64,000 nucleotides of DNA, from positions 163,218 through 227,217 of the forward strand of contig JAUHVR010000005.1 of NCBI GenBank assembly GCA_030424865.1. Direction: 5' to 3'. A program made the position numbers and the translations under genes. Positions 23,317 through 31,772 of the stretch are shown here, one piece after another (positions within the stretch are counted from its first letter, which is position 1; each line of letters opens with the position of its first letter). The notes below the pieces were generated by a model. That model was not told the DNA's origin, did no database searches, and saw only the letters and a program-made list of their open reading frames with translations. This DNA is from Alphaproteobacteria bacterium (lineage in GTDB: Bacteria > Pseudomonadota > Alphaproteobacteria > Rhodobacterales > Rhodobacteraceae).

Positions 23317-24743
23317 GCCAGCCCGAGCGCCATCCCCTGACCCAGTTCACCCTGAACATGCTGCCGTTCTCTGACGCGGCGTCCGAAGGGTTCGAGCTGC
23401 GGCAGGTGCTGCGCCTCTCGCTGTTTCAGGTCTCGGTCGGAATGGCGACCGTGATGCTTTTGGGCACTCTGAACCGCGTGATGATTGTGGAACTGGGCCT
23501 GCCTGCCTTTCTTGTCGCGCTGATGGTGGCGTTGCCCGTCCTGATTGCCCCCTTCCGCGCGGTTCTGGGCTTTCGGTCAGACACCTACCGATCGGCCATC
23601 GGCTGGCGGCGTGTGCCCTATCTGTGGTTCGGCTCGCTGTGGCAGTTCGGCGGGCTGGCCATCATGCCCTTTGCGTTGATCGTGTTGTCAGGCAGCCAGG
23701 TTCTGGGCCCCGTTTGGGCCGGCGAGGTGCTGGCGGCACTTGCGTTTTTGATGACGGGGCTGGGTATCCACATGACCCAGACCGCCGGTTTGGCACTGGC
23801 CTCGGACCGGTCGACGCCCGAAACGCAGCCCCGCGTGGTGGCATTGCTCTACGTGATGTTCCTGGTCGGCATGGCGGTGTCCTCTGTCATCATGGGATTG
23901 TTGTTGCGCGACTTTTCCGAAACCCGGCTGGTGCAGGTCGTTCAGGGCGCCGCCGTGGTGACGTTGCTTTTGAACCTCGTCGCCCTGTGGAAACAGGAAC
24001 AGATGCGCCCAAGCACCAAGGCCGAGCGCGCAAAGCCCCGCCCAAAGTTTGCCGAAGCCTGGGCCGATCTGATGTCCGGAGGGTCCGCCGGTCGCCTGCT
24101 GTTCGTTGTGGCCGTGGGCACCGCAGGGTTCCAGATGCAGGACGTGCTGCTGGAGCCCTATGGGGGCGAAGTGCTGGGCTTGTCAGTCGCCGCGACAACA
24201 CTGCTGACCGCCGTGTGGGCGGCAGGCGCAATTGCAGGCTTTGGTCTGTCCGCCCGATGGCTGGCGCGCGGTATGAACCCGATCCGCATGGCGGCGCGGG
24301 GGGTGCTGTGTGGCATCTTTGCGCTGTCGATCATCATCTTTGCCGCCCCGATGACCTCGGCCACGTTGTTCTTTGTCGGTGCGGGGCTGATCGGCCTTGG
24401 CTCTGGCACCTTCGCTGTGGCCCTGCTGACCTCGGCCATGGCCATGCCCGTGCGCGGCAAGGCCGGTCGGGGGCTCGCGCTGGGGGCCTGGGGTGGGGCA
24501 CAGGCCGTCGCCCTGGGTCTGGGCGTCGCGCTTGGGGGCGGCATCCGGGATGTGGTCAACGCTGCGGCCCTTCAGGGCCATCTTGGCGAGGCGCTGACCT
24601 CGGCGGCGACCGGTTACAGCGTCGTCTATCACATCGAAATCAGCCTTCTTTTTATCACCCTCATCGCTTTGGGCCCGCTTGTACGCGAAGGCCAGAGCTA
24701 TGCCACGACATCGGGCATCCGCCTTGCGGAGCTGCCGGCATGA
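23313..24743 (+). CDS. lhaA: LhaA, LH1 assembly protein of the PucC family
   Basis: Membrane protein of 476 residues with about 12 helices, required in Rhodobacter for assembly of the LH1 antenna and probably for handling bacteriochlorophyll. Family motifs include [36 protein letters not shown] and [15 protein letters not shown]. The position between bchM and puhA is the conserved place of lhaA (orf477). It starts four bases before the bchM stop. This is one of three PucC-family genes in the window (also 10169-11464 and 31773-33176). Confidence 0.93.
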   Translation: MSQPERHPLTQFTLNMLPFSDAASEGFELRQVLRLSLFQVSVGMATVMLLGTLNRVMIVELGLPAFLVALMVALPVLIAPFRAVLGFRSDTYRSAIGWRRVPYLWFGSLWQFGGLAIMPFALIVLSGSQVLGPVWAGEVLAALAFLMTGLGIHMTQTAGLALASDRSTPETQPRVVALLYVMFLVGMAVSSVIMGLLLRDFSETRLVQVVQGAAVVTLLLNLVALWKQEQMRPSTKAERAKPRPKFAEAWADLMSGGSAGRLLFVVAVGTAGFQMQDVLLEPYGGEVLGLSVAATTLLTAVWAAGAIAGFGLSARWLARGMNPIRMAARGVLCGIFALSIIIFAAPMTSATLFFVGAGLIGLGSGTFAVALLTSAMAMPVRGKAGRGLALGAWGGAQAVALGLGVALGGGIRDVVNAAALQGHLGEALTSAATGYSVVYHIEISLLFITLIALGPLVREGQSYATTSGIRLAELPA

Positions 24744-24771
24744 CCCCGTTGACCTACGGAAAGGACGTCAC

Positions 24772-25533
24772 ATGACCGAACCGTTTTTTGGAAACTTCGA
24801 CCTGGCGTCCCTGTCGCTGTGGCTGTTCTGGATCTTCTTTGTCGGGTTGATCTACTACCTTCAGACCGAAAACATGCGCGAAGGCTATCCGCTGGAAGAT
24901 GAGGACGGAAACGAAGCCCCCAATCAGGGCCCCTTTCCGCTTCCCGAGCCCAAGACCTTCAGGCTGCCTCATGATCGCGGCACGGTCACCGTGCCGGACA
25001 TGCAGCCGGAACGACGCAAGGTGGCGCTGAAACGGACAGCCGTGGCGAATGGCTTTCCGCTTGAACCCACAGGCGATCCTATGGCCGACGGTGTTGGTCC
25101 CGCCAGTTGGGCTCCGCGTCGCAATGTGCCCGAACTCGATGGCCACGGGCATCCCAAGATCGTCCCGATGGCCGCGCATCCGGTGTTCGTTGTCTCGTCG
25201 GGCCGGGACCCGCGCGGCAAGCCTGTCGTCGCTGGTGACGGAGAAGTTGTGGGCCGTATCACCGACATGTGGGTCGACGCGCCCGAACAATTGGTGCGCT
25301 ATCTGGAAATCGAACTGAACGATGACCAGGGCCAGCGCCTGATGCCGATGACGCTGGCAAAGATCCAGTCCGATCGGGTCTCGGTTCATGCGCTGTATGG
25401 CGCACAGTTCCCCGGCATCCCGAAGATCCGCGCGAAAACGCGGGTCACCTTGCTGGAGGAAGAAAAAGTCTGTGCCTATTTCGCGGGAGGCAAGCTTTAT
25501 GCTGACCCGCTGCGCCAAGAACCGGTGCTGTAG
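24772..25533 (+). CDS. puhA: Photosynthetic reaction centre H subunit
   Basis: Structural H subunit that caps the L-M core on the cytoplasmic side and shapes proton delivery to the secondary quinone. The 253-residue protein has one N-terminal transmembrane helix ([20 protein letters not shown]) followed by [14 protein letters not shown] and a soluble PRC-barrel domain. The ATG at 24772 has GGAAAGGA before it; longer readings extend into lhaA. It is followed by puhB and puhC, as in other purple bacteria. Confidence 0.97.
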   Translation: MTEPFFGNFDLASLSLWLFWIFFVGLIYYLQTENMREGYPLEDEDGNEAPNQGPFPLPEPKTFRLPHDRGTVTVPDMQPERRKVALKRTAVANGFPLEPTGDPMADGVGPASWAPRRNVPELDGHGHPKIVPMAAHPVFVVSSGRDPRGKPVVAGDGEVVGRITDMWVDAPEQLVRYLEIELNDDQGQRLMPMTLAKIQSDRVSVHALYGAQFPGIPKIRAKTRVTLLEEEKVCAYFAGGKLYADPLRQEPVL

Positions 25534-25544
25534 GGGGACGCGGT

Positions 25545-26186
25545 ATGCCAGAGACCCTCGATGACTTCCACGTAGAGCCGGTGCGCGGCCTGCCCGAGCG
25601 CCCACCCGAAGGCGAACGCATCCTTTGGCAAGGTGCCCCAAACGCATGGGCGCTGGCCCGTGAGGCGCTATCGCTGTGCTGGGTTGCGGGCTATTTTGGG
25701 CTGTTGGCTGCCTGGCGCGGGGGAGTGATCTGGGAGCGCAGCAACAGCGCGGCGCTGGGGTTGAAAGCAACGGTGCCGTATCTGGTGATGGGCCTTGTGG
25801 CTTGTGCGGTGCTGGCGCTGATCGCGCTCGTCCTGGCCAGAACCACGGTTTACACGATCACCAACCGCCGCGTGGCCATGCGCATCGGGGCCGCTCTGAC
25901 CGTCACGCTGAATGTGCCCTACACCATGCTGGCTTCGGCCGACCTGAGCCTGCGCCGTGACGGCACCGGAACCATTGCGCTTGATCTGATGGGCAGCACC
26001 CGGCTCAGCTACCTGATTTGCTGGCCACATGTGCGTCCCTGGCGCATGTCCCCCACCCAACCTGCCCTGCGCGCCATCCCCGATGCCAAGGCCATCGCGG
26101 ACCTGATGGCCCGTGCCGCCCGCACCCGTGTCGAAGAGCGCGCCCAGACGGTTGAAATCCGCGCCCTCGAGATGCCGGCGGAATAG
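25545..26186 (+). CDS. puhB: Photosynthetic complex assembly protein PuhB
   Basis: Membrane assembly factor for the reaction centre, needed for normal RC and LH1 levels in R. capsulatus. The 213-residue product has helices near residues 40-60 and 75-100 and a following bacterial-PH-like segment (TVYTITNRRVAMRIGAALTV). The N-terminal ERPPEGERILWQGAPN is typical of the family. It lies 11 bases after puhA with GGGGGA before the ATG and is followed by puhC. Confidence 0.92.
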   Translation: MPETLDDFHVEPVRGLPERPPEGERILWQGAPNAWALAREALSLCWVAGYFGLLAAWRGGVIWERSNSAALGLKATVPYLVMGLVACAVLALIALVLARTTVYTITNRRVAMRIGAALTVTLNVPYTMLASADLSLRRDGTGTIALDLMGSTRLSYLICWPHVRPWRMSPTQPALRAIPDAKAIADLMARAARTRVEERAQTVEIRALEMPAE

Positions 26187-26195
26187 GAGAGCACG

Positions 26196-26648
26196 ATGTC
26201 GACCAGAGCCCTGCCCCAAGATCGCGAAATGATCCCCCGCATTCTGCTGCGGGCCATGTTCGGGCTTGTGCTGGTCACCCTCGCGCTTGTCACATTTGCC
26301 CGCCTGACCGACCGCCCGCTTGAGGCGATGCCCGCAGACGGACCCGTGGCGCAGGAACGGGTGATCCAGATCTTTGGCTCGATGTCGGGCAAGGCCCGCG
26401 TTTTGGATCAACATGGCGGGTTGATCGCAGACCTGAGCGAAACCGAGGGCGGCTTTGTCTCGGGCGTCTGGCGCTCTCTGAACCATGAACGCGCCAAGGC
26501 AAACATCGATCCCAACGCGCCTGTGCGGCTGGTGCAGTTCACCGACGGACGCCTTGCGCTTTTTGATGACGCAACCGGATTTCGCGTGGAGCTGAGGGGC
26601 TTTGGCGCGGACAACACGGCGGCCTTTCTTCGGCTGCTGAACCCTTGA
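26196..26648 (+). CDS. puhC: Photosynthetic complex assembly protein PuhC
   Basis: Single-span membrane protein of 150 residues with a cytoplasmic N-terminus, one helix (about 16-37) and a periplasmic domain. In R. capsulatus PuhC helps reorganise the RC-LH1 core. The domain ends in FRVELRGFGADNTAAFLRLL, recognisable from the family. It starts 9 bases after puhB behind TAGGAG. It is part of the puh operon. Confidence 0.9.
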   Translation: MSTRALPQDREMIPRILLRAMFGLVLVTLALVTFARLTDRPLEAMPADGPVAQERVIQIFGSMSGKARVLDQHGGLIADLSETEGGFVSGVWRSLNHERAKANIDPNAPVRLVQFTDGRLALFDDATGFRVELRGFGADNTAAFLRLLNP

Positions 26649-26669
26649 AACTGGACCCAGGAGGAGAAG

Positions 26670-26966
26670 ATGGAGCTCTTTCCAAGACAACGCGAGGTGG
26701 CACCCTGCACGGTGGAGGTGTCGCATAAATTCGAAAGCCTGCACGCCCATGTGCGCTTCAACAACGGCGCGGTCATCTATCCGGGTGACGAGGTGCTGGT
26801 GCAGGGCCCCGAAATCATGGCGCCGTTTGGCGAAGTCGTCCGCGAAGACCGCGACGCGGTGATCATCCGGGCCAATTGGCTGGAACGCCAATGGACCCGC
26901 CTGACCGGCGACCTCGAGGTGATGGAACTTTGCGAGTTTTCCTTTTCAGAGGAGGTCACGTTGTGA
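26670..26966 (+). CDS. Conserved PGC protein of unknown function between puhC and acsF
   Basis: Protein of 98 residues with no signal peptide or membrane helix. The sequence suggests a small beta-rich fold (VSHKFESLHAHVRFNNGAV, then YPGDEVLVQGPEI) with a GEVVRED stretch. I recall genes of this kind at this place in other purple bacterial clusters but know no assigned role. AGGAGGAG lies in front of the ATG, and the stop overlaps the GTG start of acsF by four bases. Tight coupling to acsF suggests a role with the aerobic cyclase or in core assembly, which is inference. Confidence 0.75.
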   Translation: MELFPRQREVAPCTVEVSHKFESLHAHVRFNNGAVIYPGDEVLVQGPEIMAPFGEVVREDRDAVIIRANWLERQWTRLTGDLEVMELCEFSFSEEVTL

Positions 26967-28093
26967 ACATCCAGAACAAACACACCGCCGACGCGACCTC
27001 TGTCGAAGAGGGGCTTGCCATCGCCGAAGCGCAGGACAAGGCCTATTTCACCGATCAGATGGCCACCGATACGGCGATGCAGAACACGCTGCTCACGCCC
27101 CGGTTCTATACAACCGATTTTGACGAGCTTGACGCGATCGATGTCTCGGCGGTCCGTGCCGAATGGGATGACCTTATCAAGCAGATGGAAAGCGACCCCA
27201 ACAAGGGGCACTTCCGCAAGAACGAAGACTGGGACCATGTCGATTGGGACACGATGGATCCGCAGTTGAAGAAAGAGCTGATCGACTTCCTGATTTCCAG
27301 CTGCACTGCCGAGTTTTCGGGTTGCGTTCTGTACAAAGAGATGAAGCGCCGTGGCGCCAACAAGGACATCACGCAGTTGTTTCAACTGATGGCCCGGGAT
27401 GAGGCTCGGCACGCGGGGTTCATAAACGACGCCCTGCGCGAAGCCGGGTTGCGCGTGAACCTTGGGTTTCTCACGCAGAAGAAGAAGTACACCTACTTCC
27501 GGCCCAAGTTCATCTACTACGCGACCTACCTGTCGGAAAAGATCGGCTACGCGCGCTACATCACCATCTTCCGCCATCTGGAACAGCACCCCGAGCACCG
27601 CATCCACCCGATCTTCAAGTGGTTCGAAGAGTGGTGCAATGACGAGTTCAGCCATGGTGAGGCCTTTGCCCTGCTCATGCGGACGGACCCCAAGCTTACC
27701 TCGGGTGGCAATGTCTGGTGGATCCGGTTTTTCCTGACCGCCGTCTATGGCGTCATGTATGTGCGCGATCATGCCCGGCCCGCATTTCATGAGGCGCTTG
27801 GCATCGACATCACAGAGTATGACATGGAGGTCTTTCGCAAGACATCCGAGATGTCCAAGCAGATCTTCCCGATCACGCTGGACATCGACAACCCGCGCTG
27901 GCAGCGGGCGGTGGAACGGCTGCGGGTGGCGATGTTTGACATGGACACCGCCAAGGCCACGGGCGGCCTCGGCGGCTTCTTTGGCCGCATTGGCGCGGGC
28001 ACCCGGGCCGGGCTGGCCTTTGCCACAATGTATTTCACCCCGGTGAACAAGAACACGCCGCCGACCTCGTCCAGACTGGTGCCGGCGTATTGA
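26963..28093 (+). CDS. acsF: Aerobic Mg-protoporphyrin IX monomethyl ester (oxidative) cyclase
   Basis: Di-iron oxygenase that closes the fifth (isocyclic) ring using O2, giving protochlorophyllide. The 376-residue protein has the ferritin-like ligand motifs CTAEFSGCVLYKEM, ARDEARHAGF and CNDEFSHGEAF, i.e. paired Glu and ExxH sequences. The start is GTG 26963 overlapping the previous stop (GTGA); the ATG at 26876 would run in the wrong frame of its neighbour. No anaerobic bchE is present in this window, so pigment synthesis here depends on oxygen, as in aerobic anoxygenic phototrophs. Confidence 0.96.
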   Translation: MNIQNKHTADATSVEEGLAIAEAQDKAYFTDQMATDTAMQNTLLTPRFYTTDFDELDAIDVSAVRAEWDDLIKQMESDPNKGHFRKNEDWDHVDWDTMDPQLKKELIDFLISSCTAEFSGCVLYKEMKRRGANKDITQLFQLMARDEARHAGFINDALREAGLRVNLGFLTQKKKYTYFRPKFIYYATYLSEKIGYARYITIFRHLEQHPEHRIHPIFKWFEEWCNDEFSHGEAFALLMRTDPKLTSGGNVWWIRFFLTAVYGVMYVRDHARPAFHEALGIDITEYDMEVFRKTSEMSKQIFPITLDIDNPRWQRAVERLRVAMFDMDTAKATGGLGGFFGRIGAGTRAGLAFATMYFTPVNKNTPPTSSRLVPAY

Positions 28094-28094
28094 G

Positions 28095-28910
28095 ATGACG
28101 AATCCCTGGATCGCAGCATTGATCACGCTCTTTGCCTGGTGGTTTTCCACCGGGGCGATCCTGTGGGCGGTCAAACGCGCCGACCGGATTGGTGAGAATG
28201 CCCATTTCACGACGACAATCCTGTGTCTGCCCCTGCTTGGGTTGGGCGCCTTCGGGCTTTATGCCACTGCGGGTCTGGCCACGGTCGCGGGTGTTTTTGG
28301 CGCCTTTCTGTCCGCCTTGGCGGTTTGGGGCTGGATCGAGCTTGCCTTTCTCTGCGGGGTCATCACCGGGCCCAACGTGCGCCCCTGCCCCGCCGGAATT
28401 GCCCCGTGGGAGCGCTTTGTACGGGCCTGGGGCACAATCGCCTATAGCGAAGCGCTTCTGGTTGTCAGCTTGCTGATCATAACCGCTCTGTGCTGGTCGG
28501 CGCCCAACACGGTTGGGATGTGGACCTTCGTCGTGCTGTTCTTTGCCCGCATCAGCGCCAAGCTGAACATTTACCTGGGCGTGCCCAGGATCAACGTCGA
28601 GTTCCTGCCTTCGCCCGTTCGCCACCTCGCCAGCCATTTCCGCGTCGGCCCGATCAGCTGGTTCTTCCCGGTCAGCATCACCGCCTTGTCCCTGGCGCTG
28701 GCCTGCTGGCTCGAACGAACAGTGACCCAACCCGATGGCAGCGCCGCGCTGATCGGCTTTGCCCTGTTGTCGACGCTGACCGCGCTGGCCCTGATCGAAC
28801 ACTGGCTGATGGTTCTGCCCATCCCGGATGCCAAGCTCTGGCGCTGGATGATGCCCGAGGCCGACCCGCCCAAACAACCCAAACACCAGGACCGCGCTGC
28901 GACGCCCTGA
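28095..28910 (+). CDS. puhE: PuhE, multi-span membrane protein of the puh operon (DUF3623 type)
   Basis: Protein of 271 residues with about seven or eight hydrophobic helices. It corresponds to R. capsulatus PuhE, reported to influence bacteriochlorophyll production during the shift to photosynthetic growth. Recognisable family stretches are FARISAKLNIYLGVPRINVE and LPSPVRHLASHF. It begins one base after the acsF stop and has no clear ribosome binding site, which suggests coupling to acsF translation. hemA follows 12 bases later. Confidence 0.88.
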   Translation: MTNPWIAALITLFAWWFSTGAILWAVKRADRIGENAHFTTTILCLPLLGLGAFGLYATAGLATVAGVFGAFLSALAVWGWIELAFLCGVITGPNVRPCPAGIAPWERFVRAWGTIAYSEALLVVSLLIITALCWSAPNTVGMWTFVVLFFARISAKLNIYLGVPRINVEFLPSPVRHLASHFRVGPISWFFPVSITALSLALACWLERTVTQPDGSAALIGFALLSTLTALALIEHWLMVLPIPDAKLWRWMMPEADPPKQPKHQDRAATP

Positions 28911-28922
28911 GGAGGAGACCCG

Positions 28923-30137
28923 ATGGATTTTGACGCCCTTTTCAACACCCAACTCGACGCCCTGCGCGAAGAAGGCAACTATCGTGTGTTTGCCGAGCTT
29001 GAACGCAAATGCGGCCACCATCCCCGCGCAAGGAACTATCACGACGGACAAGAGCGTGACGTCACCGTCTGGTGTTCAAACGACTATCTGGGCATGGGCC
29101 ACAGCCCGGTCGTGATCGATGCGATGAAAGCGGCGATTGACGCGAATGGCGCGGGCGCAGGCGGCACACGCAATATCTCGGGCACCAACCACCAGCATCT
29201 GCTTCTGGAACGAGAACTGGCCGACCTGCACGGCAAGGACGACGCGCTTTTGTTCACGTCTGGTTATGTCTCGAACTGGGCGGCGCTTTCGACTTTGGGG
29301 GCGAAACTGCCCGGCGCGGTCATTCTGTCCGACGAATTGAACCACGCATCGATGATCGAAGGCATCCGTCACGCCCGGTGTGCAAAGAAAATCTGGCGCC
29401 ACAACGACCCCGAGGACCTGAACCGCAAGCTGGCGGAATGTGATCCGGACGCGCCCAAGATCGTGGCATTTGAAAGCGTCTACTCGATGGACGGAGACAT
29501 TGCCCCGATCGCCGAGATCTGTGACGTCGCTGACGCCCATGGCGCAATGACCTACCTGGACGAGGTGCACGCCGTCGGAATGTACGGCCCGCGCGGAGGC
29601 GGCGTCGCCGAACGCGATGGAGTCATGGACCGCGTGACGCTTATCGAGGGCACGCTGGGCAAAGCCTTTGGCGTGCTTGGCGGATATATCACTGGCTCTG
29701 CGGCGCTGTGCGATTTCATCCGGTCCTTCGCCTCGGGGTTCATTTTCACCACCGCGCTGCCCCCGGCCATCGCCGCGGGCGCCACGGCATCGATCCGGCA
29801 CCTCAAGTCCAGTCCGCTTGAACGGACCAAACAGAAACGCCAGGTCGCCCGGCTGCGCGCGCAGCTTGACGCCCACGGCATTCCCCATATCGACAACCCC
29901 AGCCACATCATTCCGGTGATGATCGGCGATCCGGTGAAGTGCAAGTTCATCTCGGACACGTTGATGGACAACTACAGGATCTACGTTCAGCCCATCAACT
30001 ATCCGACCGTGCCCAAAGGCACAGAGCGCCTGCGCTTTACCCCGGGACCGCTGCACAGCGACGAAGACATCGACCTGCTGGTCCATGCGCTCAGCGACCT
30101 TTGGCGCCAATGTGCGCTGGCCCGCGCTGTCGCGTGA
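28923..30137 (+). CDS. hemA: 5-aminolevulinate synthase
   Basis: Pyridoxal-phosphate enzyme that condenses glycine with succinyl-CoA, the first step of tetrapyrrole synthesis in alphaproteobacteria. The 404-residue protein has [15 protein letters not shown] near the start, [14 protein letters not shown] [17 protein letters not shown], and the PLP lysine in [15 protein letters not shown] strong GAGGAGGAG precedes the ATG. Location at the end of the puh-acsF-puhE run links ALA supply to photosystem synthesis. A second copy outside the window is possible, since several Rhodobacterales have two. Confidence 0.97.
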   Translation: MDFDALFNTQLDALREEGNYRVFAELERKCGHHPRARNYHDGQERDVTVWCSNDYLGMGHSPVVIDAMKAAIDANGAGAGGTRNISGTNHQHLLLERELADLHGKDDALLFTSGYVSNWAALSTLGAKLPGAVILSDELNHASMIEGIRHARCAKKIWRHNDPEDLNRKLAECDPDAPKIVAFESVYSMDGDIAPIAEICDVADAHGAMTYLDEVHAVGMYGPRGGGVAERDGVMDRVTLIEGTLGKAFGVLGGYITGSAALCDFIRSFASGFIFTTALPPAIAAGATASIRHLKSSPLERTKQKRQVARLRAQLDAHGIPHIDNPSHIIPVMIGDPVKCKFISDTLMDNYRIYVQPINYPTVPKGTERLRFTPGPLHSDEDIDLLVHALSDLWRQCALARAVA

Positions 30138-30158
30138 TACCCGAATTGGCACCGCCTG

Positions 30159-31079
30159 ATGGCAAGCTGGTTTGACCGCAACGCGACACTGCGAATTGGC
30201 ACGCGCGGTTCTGCGCTGGCCCTGGCGCAAGCGCACCAGGTGCGCGACCTTCTGATCGACGCCCACGGTCTGCCCGCCGATCGATTTGCGATTGAAGTGC
30301 TGAAAACCACAGGGGACGCGGTTCTGGATCGGCCCTTGTCCGAGATCGGCGGCAAGGGGCTGTTCACCAAGGAACTGGATGCCGCGCTTGCGGCAGGTCG
30401 GATTGACATCGCCGTGCATTCCATGAAGGACGTGCCCACGGTTTTGCCCGACGGCATGGCGATCACCGCCGTCCTGCCGCGCGAGGATGTGCGCGATGTT
30501 CTGGTCTCGGATCACGTGAACGCGCTGGACGCCCTGCCCCACGGCGCAGTGTTTGGAACCTCCAGCTTGCGCCGCCGCGCGCAACTGCTGAACCGACGTC
30601 CCGACCTTCGGATGGTCGAGTTTCGCGGCAATGTCCAAACCCGGCTTCAAAAGCTGGCCGATGGCGTGGCGACTGCCACGATCCTGGCCCGCGCCGGGTT
30701 GAACCGTTTGGGACAATCCGAACTGGGCACCACGCTGTCTGTCGACACGCTTCTTCCAGCGGTCGCGCAGGGGGTCATTGGCATCCAACAGCGTCACAAC
30801 GGCGCATTGTCCGAAGCGCTGGCCCCCCTGCACCACGCCGCCACCGCCGCACAGGTCACGGCCGAGCGCGCTTTTCTTCGGATCTTGGACGGCAGTTGTC
30901 GCACACCCATCGCGGCACTGGCCCGGTTCGAAGGCGACACAATCCAGTTCACCGGCGAGGTGCTTAGCCCCGACGGCGCGCGCGTCCTCAGAACCGGACG
31001 CGTCGGAGACGATCCGGCACGGGTAGGTGTGGACGCCGCCCAAGAGCTTTTGGCTCTGGGTGCGGCGAACCTTTACTAG
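30159..31079 (+). CDS. hemC: Hydroxymethylbilane synthase (porphobilinogen deaminase)
   Basis: Joins four porphobilinogen units into hydroxymethylbilane. The 306-residue protein has LRIGTRGSALALAQAHQVRD, the catalytic region LSEIGGKGLFTKELD with HSMKDVPT, and the dipyrromethane cofactor cysteine in LDGSCRTPIAAL. Length is typical. It follows hemA by 21 bases on the same strand. Its presence in a PGC beside hemA is less usual and would put two early tetrapyrrole steps under photosystem control. Confidence 0.95.
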   Translation: MASWFDRNATLRIGTRGSALALAQAHQVRDLLIDAHGLPADRFAIEVLKTTGDAVLDRPLSEIGGKGLFTKELDAALAAGRIDIAVHSMKDVPTVLPDGMAITAVLPREDVRDVLVSDHVNALDALPHGAVFGTSSLRRRAQLLNRRPDLRMVEFRGNVQTRLQKLADGVATATILARAGLNRLGQSELGTTLSVDTLLPAVAQGVIGIQQRHNGALSEALAPLHHAATAAQVTAERAFLRILDGSCRTPIAALARFEGDTIQFTGEVLSPDGARVLRTGRVGDDPARVGVDAAQELLALGAANLY

Positions 31080-31082
31080 CGC

Positions 31083-31108
31083 GGGCACCAACAGCATCTG
31101 TGGTGCCC
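31083..31108. terminator. Possible hairpin between hemC and the convergent 193-residue gene
   Basis: GGGCACCA and TGGTGCCC form an 8-bp stem around a 10-base loop, directly after the hemC stop. A T run is lacking on both strands, so it is only a candidate terminator for either direction. Confidence 0.4.
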
Positions 31109-31153
31109 CATCTGCACCCCTTTGGGGGCACCCTGTCCAGTCTCGCTAGGGGA

Positions 31154-31735
31154 TCAGCCGGTCAGAAACTTCTTGCCACCGGGGATTGCCGAGCGCCGGT
31201 CCTTGTGCTCGGACAACAAGGGCATCGGCCAGAACGCGCGGGACATGAACCGCCCCCCCGAGATGGCCGAGCGTCTGGGCTTGTCCCGCGACAAGAGCTT
31301 CCAGCCAAACCCGGTCGAGATCCGGCCATCGTTGCGCGACATCTCTTTTCGGTCGGTCATGAACAACGGATGGTTGGTCAAGACGCTCAGATAGAGCTCT
31401 GTCTTGGGTTCATCTTTCACGAAGGCATTGTCGTTGGCCACGGCGCTTGGAAGCGAGTCCTGCGCGTCGACGATCCGCATTGCCTCGCGCGCTGCGCCAA
31501 AGGGCGTAAAGGGCGCACGCGCAATCAGCAGAGCCGTGCCTTCGGCCAATTCCGTTGAATAGATCGCCGCCGAGTCCTTGGGCACCCGCGCCGCAATCAT
31601 CACGCCTTCGGCGTCTTCGGTTCCAGCTTCGATGATGTCCAGTGTGGCATCCGGGAACCCGGCGTCTTGCAACGCCTTCATGACCGTTGTGGCGGCCTTT
31701 TTCGATTTGTAGAGCCTTGTGATTACCGTGGTCAT
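31154..31735 (-). CDS. Unknown protein downstream of pucC with a duplicated C-terminal motif
   Basis: Protein of 193 residues that I do not recognise. The N-terminal half (1-100) reads like a small alpha/beta domain (TTVITRLYKSKKAATTVMKA, then EGVMIAARVP), somewhat similar in style to general-stress-protein 17M domains; this is a weak impression. The C-terminal half is basic and carries two copies of a motif: LLSRDKPRRSAISGGRF (147-163) and LLSEHKDRRSAIPGGKKF (173-190). There is no signal peptide or clear membrane helix. TGGAGGAC precedes the ATG, 37 bases after the pucC stop, so it is probably the last gene of the pucBAC operon. A role in LH2 expression or assembly is inference from position. 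Confidence 0.75.
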   Translation of the reverse strand: MTTVITRLYKSKKAATTVMKALQDAGFPDATLDIIEAGTEDAEGVMIAARVPKDSAAIYSTELAEGTALLIARAPFTPFGAAREAMRIVDAQDSLPSAVANDNAFVKDEPKTELYLSVLTNHPLFMTDRKEMSRNDGRISTGFGWKLLSRDKPRRSAISGGRFMSRAFWPMPLLSEHKDRRSAIPGGKKFLTG

Positions 31736-31772
31736 GTGTCCTCCAGTTCTGAAGCCGTCGAAGGCGCGACCT

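Noticed and set aside
29076..31097. 673-residue open frame on the minus strand opposite hemA and hemC
   Set aside because: Antisense of two enzymes with full-length conserved motifs; the translated sequence looks random and histidine/arginine-rich.
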